NCBI GenBank assembly: GCA_029884335.1
Contig: JAOUIA010000007.1
Span: 19,733 to 83,732, forward strand
Direction of reading: 5' to 3'
DNA: 64,000 bases
Source of the DNA: Betaproteobacteria bacterium
Lineage (GTDB): Bacteria; Pseudomonadota; Gammaproteobacteria; Burkholderiales; Casimicrobiaceae
Positions within the stretch are counted from its first letter, which is position 1. Each line of letters opens with the position of its first letter. Made by a program: the position numbers and the translations under genes. The notes below the pieces were generated by a model. That model ran no database searches and was not told the DNA's origin. It worked only from the letters and a program-made list of their open reading frames with translations. Positions 35,666 to 44,594 of this stretch are shown piece after piece.

Positions 35666-36120
35666 GCGGGCGTGGCGTGGATCCGGACCTCGCGTTCGTC
35701 CTGCACGACGGCGTGCCGGAGGAGGCCGGTCGCATCGTCGACTCGGGGCTCGGCGCATCCAACGAGAACGCCGCGCCGCTGCACGAGGTCGAGCGGCTCT
35801 CCTGCTTCGCGCGGAAGCCCTCCGGCGAGCTGATCGGCGGCGCAGTCGGCCGCACCTGGGGCGAGTGCTGCGAATTGCAGCAGCTCTGGGTCGACTCGGC
35901 GCACCGGCGCCGCGGCGTCGCAAGCGAACTCGTCCGGCGCTTCGAGGCCCGGGCGCGCGAGCGCGGCTGCAGGACCTTCTACCTCGAGACGTTCAGTTTC
36001 CAGGCGCCCGGGCTCTACCGCCGCCTGGGTTACGAAGTCGGGCTCGAGCTGCGCGGCTTTCGTCCCGGCGTGGTGAAGTACGTCATGGTCAAGCGCGCCG
36101 ACGCCGCGCCGACTCCCTGA
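35662..36120 (+). CDS. GNAT-family N-acetyltransferase
   Basis: 152 residues from GTG 35662, whose GTGA overlaps the upstream stop. Core: SCFARKPSGELIGGAVGRTWGECCELQQLWVDSAHRRRGVASELVRRFEARARERGCRTFYLETFSFQAPGLYRRLGYEV, a complete acetyl-CoA fold. C-terminus GVVKYVMVKR. Target unknown. Co-transcribed with the transglutaminase-like lipoprotein. Confidence 0.88.
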   Translation: MSGRGVDPDLAFVLHDGVPEEAGRIVDSGLGASNENAAPLHEVERLSCFARKPSGELIGGAVGRTWGECCELQQLWVDSAHRRRGVASELVRRFEARARERGCRTFYLETFSFQAPGLYRRLGYEVGLELRGFRPGVVKYVMVKRADAAPTP

Positions 36121-36229
36121 GCCTGCCCTGAAGCGTGGGGACGGGGTCCGCCGGCGACGGCGTACAATGCGCCCCCGCGGCCGGTGGTGCCGGCTACGCC
36201 AGAACAACCGTACGTCCCAAGGAGCCCCG

Positions 36230-37330
36230 ATGATTCCCGTTGCCCGCAGGAAGACGCTCGCCGCTCTCGCGGCCGGCGCCGCCGCCCTAGCAATTGCCCT
36301 TCCCGCCGCCGCGCAGCAGAAGGCCGGCGAGCCGCTCAAGATCGGCTACGTGTACGTGAGCCCGATCGGCGACGCGGGCTGGACCTACCAGCACGACGTC
36401 GGCCGCAAGGAGATGGAGAAGGCGCTGGGTGCCAAGGTCACGACGAAGTTCATCGAGAGCGTCCCCGAGGGCGCCGACGCCGAGCGCGTGATCCGCGAGC
36501 TGGCGCAGTCCGGCCACAACCTGATCTTCACGACCTCGTTCGGCTACATGAACCCGACGATCAAGGTCGCGCAGACGTTCCCGAAGGTCCACTTCAACCA
36601 CGCAACCGGCTACAAGACGGCGAAGAACGTCGGCACGTACAACGCGCGCTTCTACGAGGGCCGCTACCTCGCCGGCATCGTCGCGGGCAGGATGACGAAG
36701 ACGAACGTCGCGGGCTACGTCGCCGCGTTCCCCATCCCCGAGGTGGTGATGGGCATCAACGCGTTCGCGCGCGGCATGCGCAGCGTCCACCCGAAGGCCG
36801 AGGTGAAGGTCGTCTGGGTGAACTCGTGGTACGACCCGGGCCGCGAGCGCGAGGCCGCCGACACGCTGATCTCGCAGGGCTCCGACGTCGTCACGCATCA
36901 CACCGACTCGACCGCCGCCGTGCAGGCCGCGGAGGCGAAGAAGGTCTACGCGATCGCCTACCACTCCGACATGTCGAAGTACGGCCCGAACGCGCACCTG
37001 ACGGCCGTCACGCACAACTGGGGCGAGTACTACACGCGCACCGCGCAGGCCGCGCTCGACGGCAAGTGGAAGATGGAGTCGCCGTGGATGGGGATCAAGG
37101 AGAACGTGATCCGCATGGCGCCGTTCAACAAGGCCGTGCCGCAGGACGTGCAGGACCTCGTGAAGAAGACGGAAGCCGACATCAAGGCGGGCAAGTTCCA
37201 CCCGTTCACCGGGCCGGTGAAGGACAACGAGGGCAAGGAGCGCCTCGCCGCGGGCAAGACGCTCGACGACGGCACGCTCAACAAGATGGACTACTACGTC
37301 GAGGGCGTGCAGGGCAAGCTGCCGAAGTAG
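36230..37330 (+). CDS. BMP-family periplasmic nucleoside/purine-binding protein
   Basis: 366 residues with signal peptide (LAALAAGAAALAIALPAAAQQ). BMP features: LKIGYVYVSPIGDAGWTYQHDVGRKEME, FIESVPEGADAERVIRELAQSGHNLIF, FYEGRYLAGIVAGRMTKTN, FARGMRSVHPKAEVKVVWVNSWYDPGREREAA and SDVVTHHTDSTAA. It binds nucleosides, oxopurines or related ligands for a two-permease ABC importer. No such importer is adjacent; the only one here is the xdh-linked set at 9221-12913. AAGGAG lies 5 bases before ATG 36230. Confidence 0.92.
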   Translation: MIPVARRKTLAALAAGAAALAIALPAAAQQKAGEPLKIGYVYVSPIGDAGWTYQHDVGRKEMEKALGAKVTTKFIESVPEGADAERVIRELAQSGHNLIFTTSFGYMNPTIKVAQTFPKVHFNHATGYKTAKNVGTYNARFYEGRYLAGIVAGRMTKTNVAGYVAAFPIPEVVMGINAFARGMRSVHPKAEVKVVWVNSWYDPGREREAADTLISQGSDVVTHHTDSTAAVQAAEAKKVYAIAYHSDMSKYGPNAHLTAVTHNWGEYYTRTAQAALDGKWKMESPWMGIKENVIRMAPFNKAVPQDVQDLVKKTEADIKAGKFHPFTGPVKDNEGKERLAAGKTLDDGTLNKMDYYVEGVQGKLPK

Positions 37331-37480
37331 CGACATGCGACACGCGGCGAGGGGACCCGTCGGCGCGAAGCGCGACGGGGATCGCCGCCAAGTCGCGTGT
37401 CGCAGGCGGCCGACGCGCAACGCCTCGTCATGCCGAGGCGGTCCAATGAGGCCGCGCCGCGCGAGCCGCCCGTCGAGGAG

Positions 37481-37675
37481 CCCTCACCCCCTCCCCTCTC
37501 CCGCTGGCGCGGGAGAGGGGAGTAGCGATGCGCCTCGCGCCTCTCTCGCGGGCGCCAGCGCCGGGTGAGGGCTTCCGCTCCCCTCGCCCGCCGCCAGGCG
37601 GGAGAGGGGCCGGGGGTGAGGGCTTCCGCTCCCCTCGCCCGCCGCCAGGCGGGAGAGGGGCCGGGGGTGAGGGCA
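37481..37675. repeat. REP-type palindromic repeats with a 51-bp tandem duplication
   Basis: CCCTCACCCC at 37481 opens a cluster of palindromes (CCCCTCGCCC...GGGAGAGGGG) that ends GGGGGTGAGGGC directly before the pdxH start. A 51-bp unit is repeated exactly twice (37567-37617, 37618-37668). The same family occurs at 45109-45234, 58478-58600 and 63779-63980. The whole gap 37331-37675 holds no gene. Confidence 0.85.
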
Positions 37676-38314
37676 ATGAGCGACATCGACAAGCTTAGGC
37701 GCGACTACGCGCGCGACGAACTCGACGAGGCGACCGCCGAGAGCGTCCCGCTCGCGCAGTTCCGCCGCTGGCTGGACGACGCGGTGGCCGCGAAGCTCGT
37801 CGATCCGACGGCGATGACGCTCGCCACCGTCGGCGAGGACCTGCGGCCGTCGACGCGCGTCGTGCTGCTCAAGGGCTGCGACGAGCGAGGCCTCGTCTTC
37901 TACACGAACTACCGCAGCCGCAAGGCGCGCGAGCTCGCGATCCACCCGCAGGCCGCGCTGCAGTCGTACTGGCCGGACCTCGAGCGGGTGGTGCGCGTCG
38001 AGGGGCGCGTCGGGAAGACGAGCGAGGAAGAGTCCGACGCCTACTACCGCACGCGGCCGCTCGACTCGCGCATCGGCGCGTGGGCCTCGCCGCAGAGCGA
38101 GGTCATCGCTTCGCGCGCGCTGCTCGTGACCGAGGCGGCGAAGGTCGCCGCGAAGTACCTTCTCGACCCGCCGCGCCCGCCGCACTGGGGCGGCTACCGC
38201 CTCGTGCCCGACCGCTTCGAGTTCTGGCAGGGGCGGACGAGCCGGCTGCACGACAGGCTGCGCTACTCGCTCAAGCCCGACGGCTCCTGGCTGCGCGAGC
38301 GCCTCGCGCCCTGA
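37676..38314 (+). CDS. pdxH: Pyridoxamine 5'-phosphate oxidase
   Basis: FMN enzyme that oxidises pyridoxine or pyridoxamine 5'-phosphate to pyridoxal phosphate. Signatures: [42 protein letters not shown] (FMN-binding), [35 protein letters not shown] and the C-terminal [21 protein letters not shown]. 212 residues, full length. The leader GGGGGTGAGGGCA before ATG 37676 is entirely repeat sequence and provides the only ribosome-binding-like stretch. Confidence 0.96.
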   Translation: MSDIDKLRRDYARDELDEATAESVPLAQFRRWLDDAVAAKLVDPTAMTLATVGEDLRPSTRVVLLKGCDERGLVFYTNYRSRKARELAIHPQAALQSYWPDLERVVRVEGRVGKTSEEESDAYYRTRPLDSRIGAWASPQSEVIASRALLVTEAAKVAAKYLLDPPRPPHWGGYRLVPDRFEFWQGRTSRLHDRLRYSLKPDGSWLRERLAP

Positions 38315-38324
38315 GCCGGCCGCA

Positions 38325-39284
38325 ATGACCGGCGCCGCCCCGGCGTTTCCCTCGCACGTCGCCGTGCTCGGCGCGGGCGCGGTCGGCTGCTACTACGGCG
38401 GCCTGCTAGCGCTCTCCGGCGCGCGCGTCACGCTGATCGGCCGGCCGGCACACGTCGACGCCATCACGCGCGACGGACTCGTGATCGTCCGCGACGGCGG
38501 CGAGACGCGCGTGCGCGTCGCGGCGACGACCGACGACGCCGCGGTGCGCGACGCCGACCTCGTGCTGTTCTGCGTCAAGTCGCAGGACACGGAAGCCGCG
38601 GCCCGTGCGATCGCCCCGCACCTTCGCGCCGAGGCGCGGCTGCTCGCGATGCAAAACGGCGTGGACAACCCCGCGCGTTTGGCTGCCGCAGTGCCGCAGC
38701 CCGTGCACGCCGCCGTGGTGTACGTCGGCACGATCGTGGAGGGGCCGGGCCGCGTGCGCCACAGCGGCGGCGGGCGGCTGGTGATCGGCACGCCGCGCGA
38801 GGCGCGCGGACGCGGCGACGCGGCCGCCGACCTGGCGGCGATCGCCGCGGCCTTCGAGCGCGCCGGAGTTCCCTGCGCGGCGACCGACGACGTCGAGGCG
38901 GCGCTGTGGACGAAGCTCGTGGTCAACTGCGCATTCAACGCCGTGTCCGCGCTCGGGCGCTCGCGCTACGGGCGCATGGCCGCCTCCCCGCCGGTGCGCG
39001 CCGTCATGGAGGACGCCGTGCGCGAGGCCGTCGCCGTCGCGCGCGCGGACGGCGTCAAGCTCGACCAGTCTGCGCTGATCGCCAACGTGTGGGACGTCGC
39101 GAAGGCGATGGCGGGGCAGCACTCGTCGACCGCGCAGGACGTGATGCGCGGCAGGCCGACCGAGATCGACGCGCTCAACGGCTACGTCCTGCGGCGCGGG
39201 GAGGAGCTCGGCGTGGCCGTGCCGGTCAACCGAACGCTGCACGCGCTCGTGAAGCTGCTCGAGGCCGCGCCGGGCGCGCAGTAA
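38325..39284 (+). CDS. panE: 2-dehydropantoate 2-reductase (ketopantoate reductase)
   Basis: 319 residues; NADP-binding VAVLGAGAVGCYYGGLLALSG, VLFCVKSQDTEAAA, MQNGVDNP, catalytic Lys in ALWTKLVVNCAFNAVSALGRSRYG, and the end-domain ISVGRPTEIDALNGYV equivalent (RGRPTEIDALNGYVLRRGEELGV). Reduces ketopantoate for pantothenate/CoA synthesis. Starts 10 bp after pdxH, so the two cofactor genes are probably an operon. Confidence 0.94.
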   Translation: MTGAAPAFPSHVAVLGAGAVGCYYGGLLALSGARVTLIGRPAHVDAITRDGLVIVRDGGETRVRVAATTDDAAVRDADLVLFCVKSQDTEAAARAIAPHLRAEARLLAMQNGVDNPARLAAAVPQPVHAAVVYVGTIVEGPGRVRHSGGGRLVIGTPREARGRGDAAADLAAIAAAFERAGVPCAATDDVEAALWTKLVVNCAFNAVSALGRSRYGRMAASPPVRAVMEDAVREAVAVARADGVKLDQSALIANVWDVAKAMAGQHSSTAQDVMRGRPTEIDALNGYVLRRGEELGVAVPVNRTLHALVKLLEAAPGAQ

Positions 39285-39290
39285 CTCCGC

Positions 39291-40040
39291 ATGCGAAGCC
39301 CCGTGCTCCTCCTTGCCGCTCTCGCCTGCGCGCTCGCGTGCGCGCCGGCCGCGCGCGCCGACCTGTGGGGCTACATCGACGCCGACGGCAAGGCGCACTT
39401 CGCCACCGAGCGGCTCGACGAGCGCTACCAGCTGTTCTACAAGGGGCCGACGAACCTCGACGCGCCGCCGCCGGCGCCGGTCGTGCCTCCGCCGGCCCTT
39501 CCGCCGCTCGAAGGCACGGCGGCGACCATCTTCGCCCGCGTCACCAACCACCCGAACGTCCAGCGTTTCGCGGCATTGATCGAGACCGAGGCGAAGCGCC
39601 ACGGCCTCGACCCCGCGCTGGTGCGCGCGGTGGTCGCGGTGGAGTCCGCGTACGAGCCTGCCGCGGTCTCGGCGAAGGGCGCGGTCGGGCTGATGCAGGT
39701 GATTCCGGCCACCGCCGAGCGCTACGGGCTGACGGCCGACCGGCGCGCGAGCGTCGAGCAGAAGCTCAAGGATCCGGCGACGAACGTGCGCATAGGCGCG
39801 CGCCACCTCTCCGACCTGATCGAGCGCTTCGGGCAGGACCTGCGGCTCGCGCTCGCGGCCTACAACGCCGGCGAGGGCGCCGTCGAGCGCTACGCGCGCG
39901 CGATTCCCCCGTTTCCGGAGACGATCCAGTACGTCGCGCTGGTCGAGCAGTTCCGCGCGCTCTACACGCCTCCCCCGCCGCCGCCGCCGCCGCTCACGCG
40001 GCCGGAGCGCGTCACGATCCCGCGCGTGCGGGGCTCCTGA
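39291..40040 (+). CDS. Lytic transglycosylase (SLT) with N-terminal DUF4124
   Basis: 249 residues with signal peptide (LLLAALACALACAPAARA). DUF4124-like WGYIDADGKAHFATERLD comes first. The SLT domain has the catalytic Glu in VVAVESAYEPAAVSAKGAVGLMQVIPATAERYG, then RIGARHLSDLIERFGQDLRLALAAYNAGEGAVERY. It cleaves periplasmic peptidoglycan. The poly-Pro stretch near the C-terminus (TPPPPPPPPL) is probably a flexible linker. Confidence 0.92.
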   Translation: MRSPVLLLAALACALACAPAARADLWGYIDADGKAHFATERLDERYQLFYKGPTNLDAPPPAPVVPPPALPPLEGTAATIFARVTNHPNVQRFAALIETEAKRHGLDPALVRAVVAVESAYEPAAVSAKGAVGLMQVIPATAERYGLTADRRASVEQKLKDPATNVRIGARHLSDLIERFGQDLRLALAAYNAGEGAVERYARAIPPFPETIQYVALVEQFRALYTPPPPPPPPLTRPERVTIPRVRGS

Positions 40041-40067
40041 CCATTCGCGGGTAGAATCGGCGGCGCC

Positions 40068-41468
40068 ATGGACGAGCGCGCCGCACTCGACGTCACCGCC
40101 GTCCGCGCCGTGGAGACGTCCGACCGCGCGCGCAGCCTGTGGGGGGACGCCGACCGCGCGTGGGCGAGCCGCGCCGCGGCCGAAGCGATCGGCGCGGACG
40201 CGTCGTCCGACGCGTTTCTCGCGCGCCGCGCGCGTTTCGCGCTGGAGCGTTTCGGCGAGCGCGTCAAGGCGATTCCGCGCGCCGTGCGCGCGCTGCGCTG
40301 GCGCCCGTGGGTGGGCCTCGCCGTCGTCGCCGCGGCGCTCGTCCTCGGCTTCCTGCTCGACCGCATCGGCGACTCCGGCCGCATCAACATCCTCGCCCCG
40401 CCGGTCCTCGGACTCGTCGCGTGGAACCTGGCCGTCTACGCGCTGCTGTTCGCCGGCATGGTGCTGCGCTACGGCGACGTCGCGCTGCCGGGGCCGCTCA
40501 AGCGCGCGATCGTCCGCGTCGCAGGCGGGTCGCTGAGGCCGCGCGGCGAATTGTCCGAAGCGCTGGGCGCGCTCGGCCGGGACTGGGCGAAGCTCGCCGC
40601 TCCGCTCTACTCCGCGCGTGCATCGCGCATCCTGCACCTCGCCGCCGCGCTGCTCGCGCTCGGCGTCATCGCCGGGCTCTACGTGCGCGGCCTCGCCTAC
40701 GAGTACCGCGCGTCGTGGGAGAGCACGTTCCTGTCCGCGGATACCGTGCACGCGATTGCCCGCTTCGCCTACGCCGCGGGTTCGGCGGTCACCGGCATCG
40801 CCGTGCCGGACGCAAAGGCGATCGCGGCGATCCGCGCTCCCGACGGCGAGAACGCCGCGCGCTGGCTGCACCTCATGGCCGCGAGCGTCGTCGTGCTGGT
40901 CGTCGTTCCGCGCCTCGGGCTGGCCGCGTTCTCCGGCGTGCTCGAGCGCCATCGCTCGCGCAACGTCCCGCTGCCGCTCGACGAGCCGTACTACCGCCGC
41001 CTGCTGCGCGGCTACCGCGGCGGCCCGGCGCGCGTGCGCGTGCTGCCGTACAGCTATACGCTGCCGGCCGAGGCGGCGAGCGGGCTCGAAGCGATCGTGG
41101 CGCGCAGCTTCGGCGGCAGCGCCGCGCTGCACGTGGCCGCGCCTGTCGAGTACGGCACCGAGGCGCTCGATCCGGGCGACGGACGCGGCGGCGCGACGTT
41201 CGTCGTGTTCAGCGGCGCGGCCACGCCCGAGCCGGAGCTGCACGGCCGGCTGCTGGCGCAGCTTGCGGGCAGCGATGCGATCGCGTTCGTCGACGAGAGC
41301 CCGCTCGTCGCGCAGGGCGCCGACGCGGCGCGGCTGGAGGCGCGGCGGACCGCGTGGCGCGAAGTCTGCGCGCACGCGCGGGTTCCCGTGGTGTTCGCGG
41401 ACCTGCGTGCGCCGGACCTCGCGGCGGTCGAAGCGGCGCTCGACGACGCGCTGGGAGAAGCCGGATGA
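40068..41468 (+). CDS. DUF2868 membrane protein
   Basis: 466 residues with at least four membrane segments (GLAVVAAALVLGFLLDRIG, INILAPPVLGLVAWNLAVYALLFAGMVL, LHLAAALLALGVIAGLYVRGL, LMAASVVVLVVVPRLGLAAF). The DUF2868 family is almost always found upstream of a DUF3482 GTPase, as here (ATGA overlap at 41465). A TAGAAT box 10 bases before ATG 40068 is a possible -10 element with a very short leader. Function unknown. Confidence 0.9.
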   Translation: MDERAALDVTAVRAVETSDRARSLWGDADRAWASRAAAEAIGADASSDAFLARRARFALERFGERVKAIPRAVRALRWRPWVGLAVVAAALVLGFLLDRIGDSGRINILAPPVLGLVAWNLAVYALLFAGMVLRYGDVALPGPLKRAIVRVAGGSLRPRGELSEALGALGRDWAKLAAPLYSARASRILHLAAALLALGVIAGLYVRGLAYEYRASWESTFLSADTVHAIARFAYAAGSAVTGIAVPDAKAIAAIRAPDGENAARWLHLMAASVVVLVVVPRLGLAAFSGVLERHRSRNVPLPLDEPYYRRLLRGYRGGPARVRVLPYSYTLPAEAASGLEAIVARSFGGSAALHVAAPVEYGTEALDPGDGRGGATFVVFSGAATPEPELHGRLLAQLAGSDAIAFVDESPLVAQGADAARLEARRTAWREVCAHARVPVVFADLRAPDLAAVEAALDDALGEAG

Positions 41469-42949
41469 GCGGCGCGGCTGCCGCATCGATCGCGCTGTCG
41501 CTGATCTCGCACACGAACGCGGGCAAGACGACGCTCGCGCGCACGCTGCTCGGCCGCGACGTCGGCGAAGTGCGCGACGCCGCGCACGTGACCACCGAGG
41601 CGACCGCCTACCCGATGATCGCCACGCCGGAGGGCGACGCGCTGGTGCTGTGGGACACGCCGGGCTTCGGCGACAGCGCGCGGCTCGCGAAGCGCCTCGC
41701 ACTGCAAGGCAACCCGATCGGCTGGTTCCTCTCCGAAGTGTGGGACCGCTTCCGCGACCGCGCGTTCTACCTCTCGCAGCAGGCCGTGCGCAACGTGCGC
41801 GACCAGGCCGACGTCGTGCTCTACCTCGTCGCCGCCGCCGAGTCGCCGCGCGACGCCGGCTACCTCGAGCCCGAGATGCGCGTGCTCGAGTGGATCGGCA
41901 AGCCGGTGATCGTGCTGCTCAACCAGACCGGCCGGCCGCGGCCGCGCGACGAGGAACTCGCGGACGAGGCCCGTTGGCGGGAGGCGCTGGGCGATCGCGC
42001 ATTCGTCAGGGCGGTCACCACGCTCGACGCGTTCGCCCGGTGCTGGGTGCAGGAGTTCGCGCTGCTCGACCTCGTCGGCGACGCGCTGCCGGAGCCGCAA
42101 GGGCCTGCGTTTGCGCGGCTGGCGCGGGCGTGGCAGGCGCGCCGTCTCGGGCAGTTCGACGCCTCGATGGCCGCGCTCGCCACCCCGATCGCGGACGCCG
42201 CGTGCGACCGCGAGGTGCTGCCCGACCCCGGCATGAAGGGCGCGCTGCGCGAGCTGGGCCGCAGCCTCGGGCTCGGCAAGGACGACGCCGAGGATGCGAA
42301 ACGCCGGGCTTCCGAGGCGCTTGCGGCGCGGCTCGACGCCGGCATCCGCGCGAGCACCGACCGCGTCATCTCACTCAACGAGCTCGAGGGGAGCGCCGCG
42401 CAGGACGTGCTCGCGCGCCTCGCCGCGGGAACGACCGCGTCGGCGCCGGTCAACGAGGGAAAGGCCGCGCTGATGGGCGGCATCGTTTCGGGCGCGCTCA
42501 CCGGCCTGGCCGCCGACCTCGCTGCCGGCGGCCTCACGTTCGGCGCCGGAGTGCTCGCGGGCGCGGTGATGGGCGCGCTGGGCGGCGCGGGCATCGCGCG
42601 CGGCATGAACGCAGTGCGCGGGCGATCCGGCATCGTCGTCCGCTGGGACGACGACGTGCTCACCGGCCTCGTGCGCTCGGCGCTGCTGCGCTATCTCGCG
42701 ATCGCGCACTATGGCCGCGGCCGCGGCGGCTGGGTCGAGACCGAGTATCCGCCGTTCTGGCAGCCGCTGGTCGCCGAGATCGTCGACGAACGCATCGACG
42801 CGTTGCGCGAGGCATGGTCGGCGCGGACAGGCGACTGCGACCGCGAGGCGCTGGCGGCTCGCCTGACCGAGCTTCTGTCCGGCGCGGCGCGCGAGGCGCT
42901 CGACCGCCTCTACCCCGAAATCGCGGTCGGAGCGCCGTCCGAAAAGTAG
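41465..42949 (+). CDS. DUF3482 GTPase
   Basis: 494 residues. N-terminal G domain: G1 SHTNAGKTTLARTLLG, G3 LWDTPGFGD, and G4-like LLNQTGR in place of NKxD. From about residue 330 a hydrophobic glycine-rich hairpin (GGIVSGALTGLAADLAAGGLTFGAGVLAGAVMGALGGAG) could insert in a membrane. ATG 41465 overlaps the DUF2868 stop. The family pair is conserved in proteobacteria; role unknown. The last codons and TAG lie inside a palindromic repeat. Confidence 0.92.
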   Translation: MSGAAAASIALSLISHTNAGKTTLARTLLGRDVGEVRDAAHVTTEATAYPMIATPEGDALVLWDTPGFGDSARLAKRLALQGNPIGWFLSEVWDRFRDRAFYLSQQAVRNVRDQADVVLYLVAAAESPRDAGYLEPEMRVLEWIGKPVIVLLNQTGRPRPRDEELADEARWREALGDRAFVRAVTTLDAFARCWVQEFALLDLVGDALPEPQGPAFARLARAWQARRLGQFDASMAALATPIADAACDREVLPDPGMKGALRELGRSLGLGKDDAEDAKRRASEALAARLDAGIRASTDRVISLNELEGSAAQDVLARLAAGTTASAPVNEGKAALMGGIVSGALTGLAADLAAGGLTFGAGVLAGAVMGALGGAGIARGMNAVRGRSGIVVRWDDDVLTGLVRSALLRYLAIAHYGRGRGGWVETEYPPFWQPLVAEIVDERIDALREAWSARTGDCDREALAARLTELLSGAAREALDRLYPEIAVGAPSEK

Positions 42950-43043
42950 GGTCAGACTCGACTTCCCCGCGGGCGGTATTGCGGCCCCGAGCCAGGCGCA
43001 GGAAAGTCGAGTCTGACCCTACTTTTCAAGTCTGACCCTACTT
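42941..43043. repeat. REP palindrome (GTCAGACTCGACTT type) between convergent genes
   Basis: Bases 42941-42964 and 43004-43027 are exact 24-bp inverted copies, with a third shorter copy at 43028-43043. It provides the stop of the DUF3482 gene and abuts that of the GST gene, and can fold as a terminator in both directions. Repeats of this sequence are typical of RAYT-associated REP families in betaproteobacteria. Confidence 0.85.
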
Positions 43044-43648
43044 CAGGTGGGGACCGTGCGCTTGGCCGACTCGCGCTCGGAGAGGCGGGCGAACCAGCGC
43101 TCGAGCTTCGGCCGCCCGGGGCGCCAGGGGCGCGAGGCGAAGCGGAAGTCGAGGTAGCCCAGCGCCGCGACGAGCGCGATCTGGTCGATCTGGAACGCGG
43201 CGGGCAGCGCGTCGACCTCGCGCTCAAGGGCGTCGAGCGCATTGTCGATCTTGGCGGAGTGCCCGTCGATCCACTCCTGCCAGCGCAGCGGCTCGGGTCG
43301 CGCCACGGTCTCGTAGCGCACGGCGAGCGCCGAGTCGAGCAGGCCGTCGACCAGCGCGTGGCGCCGCAGCACCTGCCAGCGCGCCTCGCCCGCCGGCGGG
43401 AACAGCGTACCGCCCGCCAGCGAGTCGAAGTACTCGCAGATCACGATCGAGTCGTACAGCTCGCTGCCGTCGTCGCGGATCAGCGTCGGGATCTTCATCA
43501 GCGGGTTGCGCGCCGCCATGTCGCGATTCGGCGCGGCGGGCGTGCCGCTCGCGGGCAGGAGCTCGATGCGGCTCGCCAGCCCGCACTCCCACGCCGTCAT
43601 CAGCACCTTGCGGACGTAGGGCGAAGCCGTGGAGTGGTAGAGCTTCAT
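43043..43648 (-). CDS. Glutathione S-transferase
   Basis: 201-residue GST. Thioredoxin-fold N-terminal domain MKLYHSTASPYVRKVLMTAWECGL with the active Ser/Cys region SPYVRK, cis-Pro in MKIPTLIRDDGSELYDSIVICEYFD, and an all-helical C-terminus (RRHALVDGLLDSALAVRYETVARP, QIDQIALVAALGYLDFRF). Small subgroup related to maleylacetoacetate isomerase/YfcF. Substrate unknown. Its stop touches the REP palindrome. Confidence 0.93.
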   Translation of the reverse strand: MKLYHSTASPYVRKVLMTAWECGLASRIELLPASGTPAAPNRDMAARNPLMKIPTLIRDDGSELYDSIVICEYFDSLAGGTLFPPAGEARWQVLRRHALVDGLLDSALAVRYETVARPEPLRWQEWIDGHSAKIDNALDALEREVDALPAAFQIDQIALVAALGYLDFRFASRPWRPGRPKLERWFARLSERESAKRTVPT

Positions 43649-43693
43649 GTCGTGGACCTTTGCTGGAGGTGAGCGGATTGTCGCACCAATCCG

Positions 43694-44566
43694 TCAGGCC
43701 GCCGACGGCGCCCGCCGCCACAGCACCCCGGCCGTCCCGCCGGCGATGAGCAGCATGCCGGCGATCGTCGCAAGCGTGATGCGCTCGCCGAGCAGCAACG
43801 CGCCCCACGCGATGCCGAACGCCGGGATCAGGAACGTCACGGTCATGGTGCGAGTCGGACCGATGTCGCGCATCAACCGGTAGTAGAGCAGGAACGCAAC
43901 CGCGCTGCAAAGCAGCGCGAGCCCCAGCAGGTTCGCCAGGACCGCAGGCGTGACCGGTCCGGGCGGCGGCGCAAGCGGCACCAGCGGCAGGAGCACCAGT
44001 CCCGCGAAGAGCTGGCTCCACGCGGCGACCGCATAGGGCGACAGCGCTGCGCCGCGGCGCTTCAGCCACACGCCGGTCCACGCGTAGCAGAACGTGGCGG
44101 CGAGGCACGCGGCGACGGCGAGCCAGCCTCCCACGGAGGCCTCGATGGCTCCGCCGCCGGTGACGAGAGCAACACCCGCCACACCGGCGGCGATGCCCCC
44201 GACCCTGCGCCCGTCGAGCGACTCGCCGAGCCAGCGCGCGGCGAGCAGCGCGGTGAACATCGGCGTCGCCGCGTTCAGGATCGCCATGACCGAAGCCGGG
44301 AGCGTGTACGCCGCCCAGGCGAACAACGTGAACGGGATCGCGGAGTTCACGACACCCATGAACAGGTAGCCGCGCCAGTTGCCGCGCACGTCCGCGTCGC
44401 GCGCCGTCAGCGCAAGCCACGCAGTCAGCACGAGGCCCGCGACCAGCACGCGGAACGTCACCGTCGCCACCGGGCCGACCGGCTGCGCGAGCACGCGGAA
44501 GAACACGAACGACGCGCTCCAGATCATGGCGAGCGCGACGAGCCGCGCGACGTCGGCCGAACGCAT
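43694..44566 (-). CDS. EamA/DMT-superfamily exporter
   Basis: 290 residues with about ten membrane segments in two EamA repeats: LVALAMIWSASFVFFRVLAQ, LFMGVVNSAIPFTLFAWAAYTLPASVMAILNAATPMFTALLAARWLGE; second repeat LAVAACLAATFCYAWTGVWLKR, ANLLGLALLCSAVAFLLYYRLMRDIGP, VTFLIPAFGIAWGALLLGERI. Probable amino-acid or metabolite exporter. ATG 44566 starts at the first membrane segment; the longer frame upstream overlaps the ogt gene. Confidence 0.9.
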   Translation of the reverse strand: MRSADVARLVALAMIWSASFVFFRVLAQPVGPVATVTFRVLVAGLVLTAWLALTARDADVRGNWRGYLFMGVVNSAIPFTLFAWAAYTLPASVMAILNAATPMFTALLAARWLGESLDGRRVGGIAAGVAGVALVTGGGAIEASVGGWLAVAACLAATFCYAWTGVWLKRRGAALSPYAVAAWSQLFAGLVLLPLVPLAPPPGPVTPAVLANLLGLALLCSAVAFLLYYRLMRDIGPTRTMTVTFLIPAFGIAWGALLLGERITLATIAGMLLIAGGTAGVLWRRAPSAA

Positions 44567-44594
44567 GCTCACCCGGAAGCTGCCGTGCCGGCGT

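Noticed and set aside
36163..36168. TACAAT before the BMP-type gene as a promoter
   Set aside because: No recognisable -35 element at the right distance; left out as unsupported.
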